Source of the DNA: Pteria penguin
Lineage: Eukaryota; Mollusca; Bivalvia; Pterioida; Pteriidae
Assembly: GCA_035048485.1 (NCBI GenBank)
Contig: CM068583.1
Span: 31,175,005 to 31,239,004, forward strand
DNA: 64,000 bases
Direction: 5' to 3'
Below the pieces are notes generated by a model, which had not been told where the DNA came from, searched no databases, and worked only from the letters and a program-made list of their open reading frames with translations. Every line of letters begins with the position of its first letter. Position 1 is the first letter of the stretch. This document shows positions 59,334-64,000 of the stretch, one piece after another. The position numbers and the translations under genes are program-made.

Positions 59334-62300
59334 GTAAGATATTTTAAGTATGCATATGAAAAGCTTAAACTTGTATCATTTCTCGTTTTCTGATGTTGTG
59401 TAACCACAGTTTATGCTCAATGTTGTATTGTTGTCTGTGAAATCGTTTATGTAATGTTTTATGTAAACAAAATATTATGTTTCTGTGAATATTCCATATC
59501 ATATATTCAGGAAAGTAAATGTGTAGATAAGTTTTCATTGAAGTATGGCGGTACCCAAGTAGATATTTTTACTTGAATTTACCTTCTGATATAATAATTA
59601 GTATTCATTTTACAGGTACGTTGTACTTATACTACTATGTAACCTGGGCTGAAATCTTAGACCAACACTAGCTCATGTTTTGCAAATTCTATGAATAAAC
59701 AATTCATGGGCCCATCACTACTCTAAAAGAATAATAGAAATTATCTCAAATTTACATAAATTTGAAATAATGACTTTAGATAGTTTTCGAATGCATAAAA
59801 TCTAACTGGAGTTACTTCCCTTTTCAGTCATCTTGAAGGTACAGGGACTAAAATTAATTGTTTTGACATGACAGCCACCCGGGCCCCTAGATTTCAAAAA
59901 TTAGGAGTCCAGAGTGGTGCTTGGTAGCCCATAAATAAATGCACACTTTCACAACTTTTTCGAATTGTATTCAAATTTCAGTTTTTCAGATAAAAAATTT
60001 GTATACTTCTTTAAATTTAATTCCAATTACTTTAAACACTAACAACTATCTATTTCTCTTTCAATTTCAAAAATACGCTCAATTGCATCACTCATCCTCT
60101 GTCACAGCTGAATTTTTATCCTCTAGCTGTTTTCCCAGTCTCTCCCTACATGTATCCTTGTCCCTATCTAACTCTCTCCCCATTACTTTTCTCTGCCTGC
60201 TCTTTTTCTATACCTTGCACACCCGGCTCACATATCTCCTGGACATCTTCCCATTCATTCTGTCTCTAATTATTTACTGTCATTCTCTCTCTCATGAGCC
60301 AGGACCTAAAATTAGCGGTCGCCCCAGACGACTGCATGTACATTTTGTACTTGAAAAAGCCGACAAAACAAACCTTGATTTATCGCTATAAAAGATGTAC
60401 TAAAGTACATGTAAATATTTAAATATTACCACAATAAATTAATGCTAAAATATTTTTAACTTCTAGAGAAATAATAGTTGTTTTCTGAGTCCTCCAACGA
60501 TTTCAAATACTCGACGGACGGAGGTGATGTAAACACCAGAAGAACAATGATATCAACAAAAGAAGCGCTTAAATGACTCAAAATATGTACAATTGGTGAA
60601 ATGGCAATAAATGTTTGCTATCACTCAAGAATTGTAGTCGCCACTTGGGCGATCAAGAAGGAGGATTTCAGGGGCCCAGAAGCAAAAGTGGTCGTACCGG
60701 GCGACCGCTAATTTTAGTCCCTGAGGTATACGACTAAACATTTGTGCATAAATCAGCCTTATTCATTTATTGTGAAAGAATTTTCTCCAAACTAAGGGTG
60801 CTTCAAGAAATTTAACAATTGTTATGCTATAGTAAAACCATTGAACAATGTCAAAATGTTTTCAGAGGAGTGAAAATATAGACCTTTCTAAAAACATTCA
60901 ATAGAATTGGTACAAGTATGAATATGAAGCATGAACTCTAGCTTCACCTCCAAAATAGCGGAAAGGGAAGTAACTCCAATTTAATTTCATGCATTTGAAA
61001 ACTATGTATTAAAGTACTAATTTAAAAATCATCTGCTCCCCCCCCCCTTCTCTTCCCCCCAAAAATACAAAAGTTATGGCCCTTGGACTTGGGAGTTTCT
61101 TATTTCTTAATATTTTTTCTGCAAAATATCTTGTCTTCACAACTTCTCCCTTATTTTTTGGAGGGTTTTGATGAAACATGGTTCAAAGAAAGAACACCAT
61201 ATAAAGATGTACATATTGGGAGGAGAATGGTGTCCAAAAAATCTATGTAGCAAATATGACTCCTGGACTTGGATTTTCTACATTTATGCAAAATATTTTG
61301 TCTTCGCAAATCCTTTTAAACTATGTAGTAGATTTTGATGAAACATGGTACAAACTAAGAGTAACAAAGAAATAATACCATATTAAGATGTGCATATTGG
61401 AAGGGGAATGCTGTCCCAAAAAATTTACTGGAGTTACATGTATGACCCTTGGATTTAATTTTTCTTTGCAACTCCTCCTAAACCCTATGTGGATTTTGAT
61501 GAAATTTGTCACGAAGAAAGATCATATTATGAAGATGTGCATATTGAACAGGAATGTTCACACTCTCAATATTTACCGTAATATAAGTGTAGTCGTAGTT
61601 GGTGTATTTATTAAAGGAAGGGGGTGACAACACGGGATATGATGGATGCATGAAGAAGTCCATTTAACCTACAAACAGTTGAAGAAGAAAACTGAACTAT
61701 TATAGCAGTATCAAGGATAATCTACATTTACCACAGTTAGATTAGATATTTCGTTATACATGTAGTTTGAATGGCCCCTAGGATAAATAATCCATAAAAA
61801 ATACAGTAATTTCAGTTCTATTGACACCAGTTGAGATTACATGTATTTAATTAGTAAATTACAATTGTTAGCACCAGTCTGCCTTTCAACAATTCTTGTC
61901 CTCTCCTCTCTACATAGATTATGATATGAATAAAAAAAACCTCACAGCTACATGTATTTTGATGTTCTTAAAAGTCTAGTGGAACACATAAGATTTTTGA
62001 AGGGATCTTGTTATGTACATGTACATATAGGGTCACAAGACTTGGTCTAGTTACTTTTCCCATTTACACAGTAATTCTTGTAATGTTGTCATAACTCCAC
62101 AAGGATTATTTTTTTCACAGAAATCTTAGAGTGGTTCTAGCTTGTTGCCCCTAGTATTTAGCTGTGTATGCTTGATTTAAGTGGGGATCTTTGCTGCATA
62201 CATGTAGCTCTCCACTTGGAGTTGTGGTCAGTTTTCCTACTTCATTCCCTCAAAAACAATTATGTTGATCACAAAAAGAAACATTGTTCTTGTTACTCAG

Positions 62301-63174
62301 TCTCTTGCTTTTTAATGTGGTTCACCTGATGACAGATGTTGCAGCTGTAATTGTACAATTCTGGGAAATCACAAGTGATTGTCATTGCTTTTAGCTACGT
62401 TATTAATATCAGTTGTGTTCAGCAGGTTTGAAGAGCACAATAATAAACAATTGGTTTCCAGATTCTCAAGCTGTACTAAATGCAATTTTTACAGTACATG
62501 TATACATGTACATTAATAAATGATGTGTAAAGGTACCGGTAGTCATAAAAGTTGATACACCCCATCATGAGTCCAGCCTGCATGTACATATAGTCTAGGA
62601 TGTGTCTCATTACTCCAGGCTAAGTTTGGAAAAATATATTGAAATCAACTTGTCTGTCTGTTTATCTATTCATCTGTTTGTCCATCCATTTTTCAGTCTG
62701 GTTAAGAAGTTTTACAAGCTACGTTATCATATAAATATGGTAGCTTACCACTACATGTACCAGTATACGTGTATTAGTAAAATGTATATACATGTACATG
62801 TATAGTAGTATTAAATGTATTGATCTGATGAATATTTCACACCCTGTTACCCAAAGTCATATATTTTAAGTTAAGATCACAGCGAGTCTAAAGCCAAATT
62901 TGTTTTTTAACAACTTTGCTACAGGGGGTATCAGTTCATTGTCAGTAGTATACTGTTATCTATGGGTGATTTGGTGTCAAAGTACAACAGAGCATCTGTG
63001 AATAGAAATATAGAATTTTGAATTGAATTTTTTTAATCACTTACTGACATAAAAGCTGACACATTGACTTCAGCAATAAAAATTCTATGACTGTTTATGT
63101 ACAATTTGTACATTTCAGGCATCCAATCTAGAACTGATGGGGAAACAGACAACACTTCAGTCAAATAGACATAT
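59295..63174 (+). CDS. HSPA9: Second mortalin gene, 5' part (exons 1-2), continues beyond the window
   Basis: Exon 1 (59295-59333) encodes MKRARHIANIYKQ and exon 2 (63119-63174) ASNLELMGKQTTLQSNRH plus two bases. Both exon lengths (39 and 56 nt) and phases (0, then 2) equal those of mortalin-1. Donors are CAG|GTAAGA and ATAT|GTAAGT; the acceptor is TTTCAG|GCA. Ten of 39 and about 15 of 56 bases differ, so the duplication is not recent. The presequence stays basic. The exon 3 equivalent (phosphate-binding loop) should lie past 64000; whether the rest is intact cannot be seen. It could be a full paralogue or a 5' partial duplication. Confidence 0.85.
59842..60723. mobile_element. TIR element with CAGGGACTAAAATTA ends (mortalin-2 intron 1)
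   Basis: Exact 15-bp inverted ends, CAGGGACTAAAATTA and TAATTTTAGTCCCTG. The 5-bp duplication AGGTA is at 59837-59841 and 60724-60728. An internal CCTAAAATTAGCGGTCGCCC near 60304 repeats the inner side of the right end, so the element may itself be composite. No transposase found. Confidence 0.82.
61080..61790 (+). repeat. Dispersed repeat with ~120-bp tandem subunits (mortalin-2 intron 1)
   Basis: Four subunits with TTTTGATGAAA, AAGATGTGCATATTGGA and CCTTGGA words, ending in the tail shared with 51960-52040. Diverged. Confidence 0.7.
61791..63118 (+). other. Mortalin-2 intron 1, distal part
   Basis: AT-rich with frequent ACATGTA words. No exon or clear repeat. Confidence 0.5.
63119..63174 (+). 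CDS. HSPA9: Mortalin-2 exon 2
   Basis: Eighteen codons plus two bases. ASNL, GKQT, LQS and RH are shared with mortalin-1 exon 2. The preceding intron is 3.8 kb against 0.6 kb in mortalin-1. Confidence 0.87.
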
Positions 63175-63312
63175 GTAAGTTTTAAGTTTGCTTTGAAGTG
63201 AATATATTTATATATATGTAAATGTATATGTACATTTTTATATATAGACCGGTATATGTAAATACACATGTATATACATGTATATATATATATGTATATA
63301 TACCATACTATA

Positions 63313-63877
63313 TATGGTGTAGCTCTGTGTATGAGGTGCTCGGCTTGTGACTGAGAAGTCCCAGGTTTGACTTGTGTGCACACTGTTGTCTTGTCTTTGA
63401 GATGAGACATTGAAAACATGGTCCCATGGCACCATAGGCATGGAATGTTAAAGATCCGTCTTTGCTTCAAGTGGGTTGGAAGCTGGTGTGGCCTAGTGGA
63501 TGAGGTGCCTGGCATGTGATCTAGAGGTCCCGGGTTCGATTCCTGCCTTGTTCAATGTTCTGGTTTTTTTTTTGGATGAGACAGTAAAAACTGAAGTCCA
63601 AAGTCATGGTAGGCTTGCATGTAAGAGATCACTCACTGTTTCGGATGGTGCCATTGCAAAGGTAGAAATTTCTATGGAATGCATCAGGCAGAAGCCGCAG
63701 ATACCATCACTATATACGTGAAATAACCATGGAGTAATGTAAAACAGTAATCAATGTATCAATCAATGAAGTGGGTTGGTGCAAAGGTATAAATTTCTGT
63801 GCAATATATCAGACGAATTTCGTTATCATATGCAATGTATATATAATCATGTAATAATGTAAAACAAAAATCTAACA
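63313..63877 (+). mobile_element. Old SINE split by a younger SINE (mortalin-2 intron 2)
   Basis: The 5' part (63313-63468) has degenerate tRNA-like boxes (GTATGAGGTGCTCGGCTTGT, CAGGTTTGACT) and CTTTGAGATGAGACA. The 3' part (63780-63877) continues the body and ends GTAATAATGTAAAACAAAA. The inner SINE at 63480 splits it. Confidence 0.8.
63480..63768 (+). mobile_element. tRNA-derived SINE nested in a SINE
   Basis: Starts AAGCTGGTGTGGCCTAGTGG, with box B GGTTCGATTCC and a tail with ATCAATCA. It is flanked by the 11-bp duplication AAGTGGGTTGG (63469-63479 and 63769-63779), which belongs to the older SINE. Confidence 0.9.
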
Positions 63878-64000
63878 TGTAATGATATGTATATAAATGA
63901 TTTTGAACTACCGGTATATATATCTTCAATTTTGATTGTCTATTGCTGTATTAGGCTAAAATTTTTGTTTACAAATATTCTGAAATTCCAGATTATTTTG

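Noticed and set aside
59939..60391. 150-codon open frame in mortalin-2 intron 1
   Set aside because: Low-complexity Ser/Leu/Phe/Thr-rich product inside a TIR element, with no recognisable domain.

Overview
The window looks like nuclear DNA of a mollusc, most probably a bivalve. It is AT-rich, and its genes are split by canonical GT/AG introns of 0.2 to 7.6 kb. It is crowded with non-coding mobile elements: tRNA-derived SINEs with (TCAA)n tails, short TIR elements, foldback structures, and long repeats with hairpin ends and AGGTCA-rich tandem cores of the kind common in bivalve genomes. I cannot name the species. Nothing prokaryotic or viral was seen.

Three genes are supported, all on the + strand. 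(1) 9037-16844: a five-exon PBDC1 homologue (150 aa). Its yeast relative Ypl225w/Chp1 is a dedicated chaperone for newly made eEF1A. (2) 26033-50980: a complete 15-exon gene for mitochondrial Hsp70 (mortalin/GRP75, HSPA9), 683 aa. It has a basic presequence, all three Hsp70 signatures and a Ser/Asp-rich C-terminal tail. (3) 59295-63174 and beyond the window: the first two exons of a second, diverged mortalin gene, with the same exon lengths and intron phases. So there is a tandem mortalin pair next to another protein-folding factor.

Layout: 0-9 kb holds stacked repeats, including a ~3 kb foldback element with tandemly repeated arms, two copies of an ACCGAAAACACC-bordered element, and a SINE with a visible empty site in the sister copy. 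9-17 kb is PBDC1, with TIR elements, a SINE and a 38-bp minisatellite in its introns. 17-26 kb is intergenic: a hAT-like element inside a (TA)n tract, a nine-copy ~143-bp satellite of AGGTCA half-sites, and a cluster of tiny palindromes. 26-51 kb is mortalin-1; its large introns carry two families of hairpin-ended elements (2 and 3 copies) and several MITEs. 51-59 kb is intergenic repeats and a nested inverted repeat. 59-64 kb is the start of mortalin-2, with a SINE nested in a SINE.

Main points for a second look: (a) 22-37 bp palindromes with CAGAGAC/GTCTCTG or CAGGGAC/GTCCCTG ends; five are flanked by perfect 7-bp direct repeats, so they behave as minimal insertion elements; (b) a 36-bp in-frame tandem duplication across the 3' end of mortalin-1 exon 9 that duplicates the splice donor and could insert 12 residues; (c) the tandem mortalin pair; (d) two unrelated repeat families sharing Helentron/HINE-like end architecture, one inserted at the terminal T run of the other.
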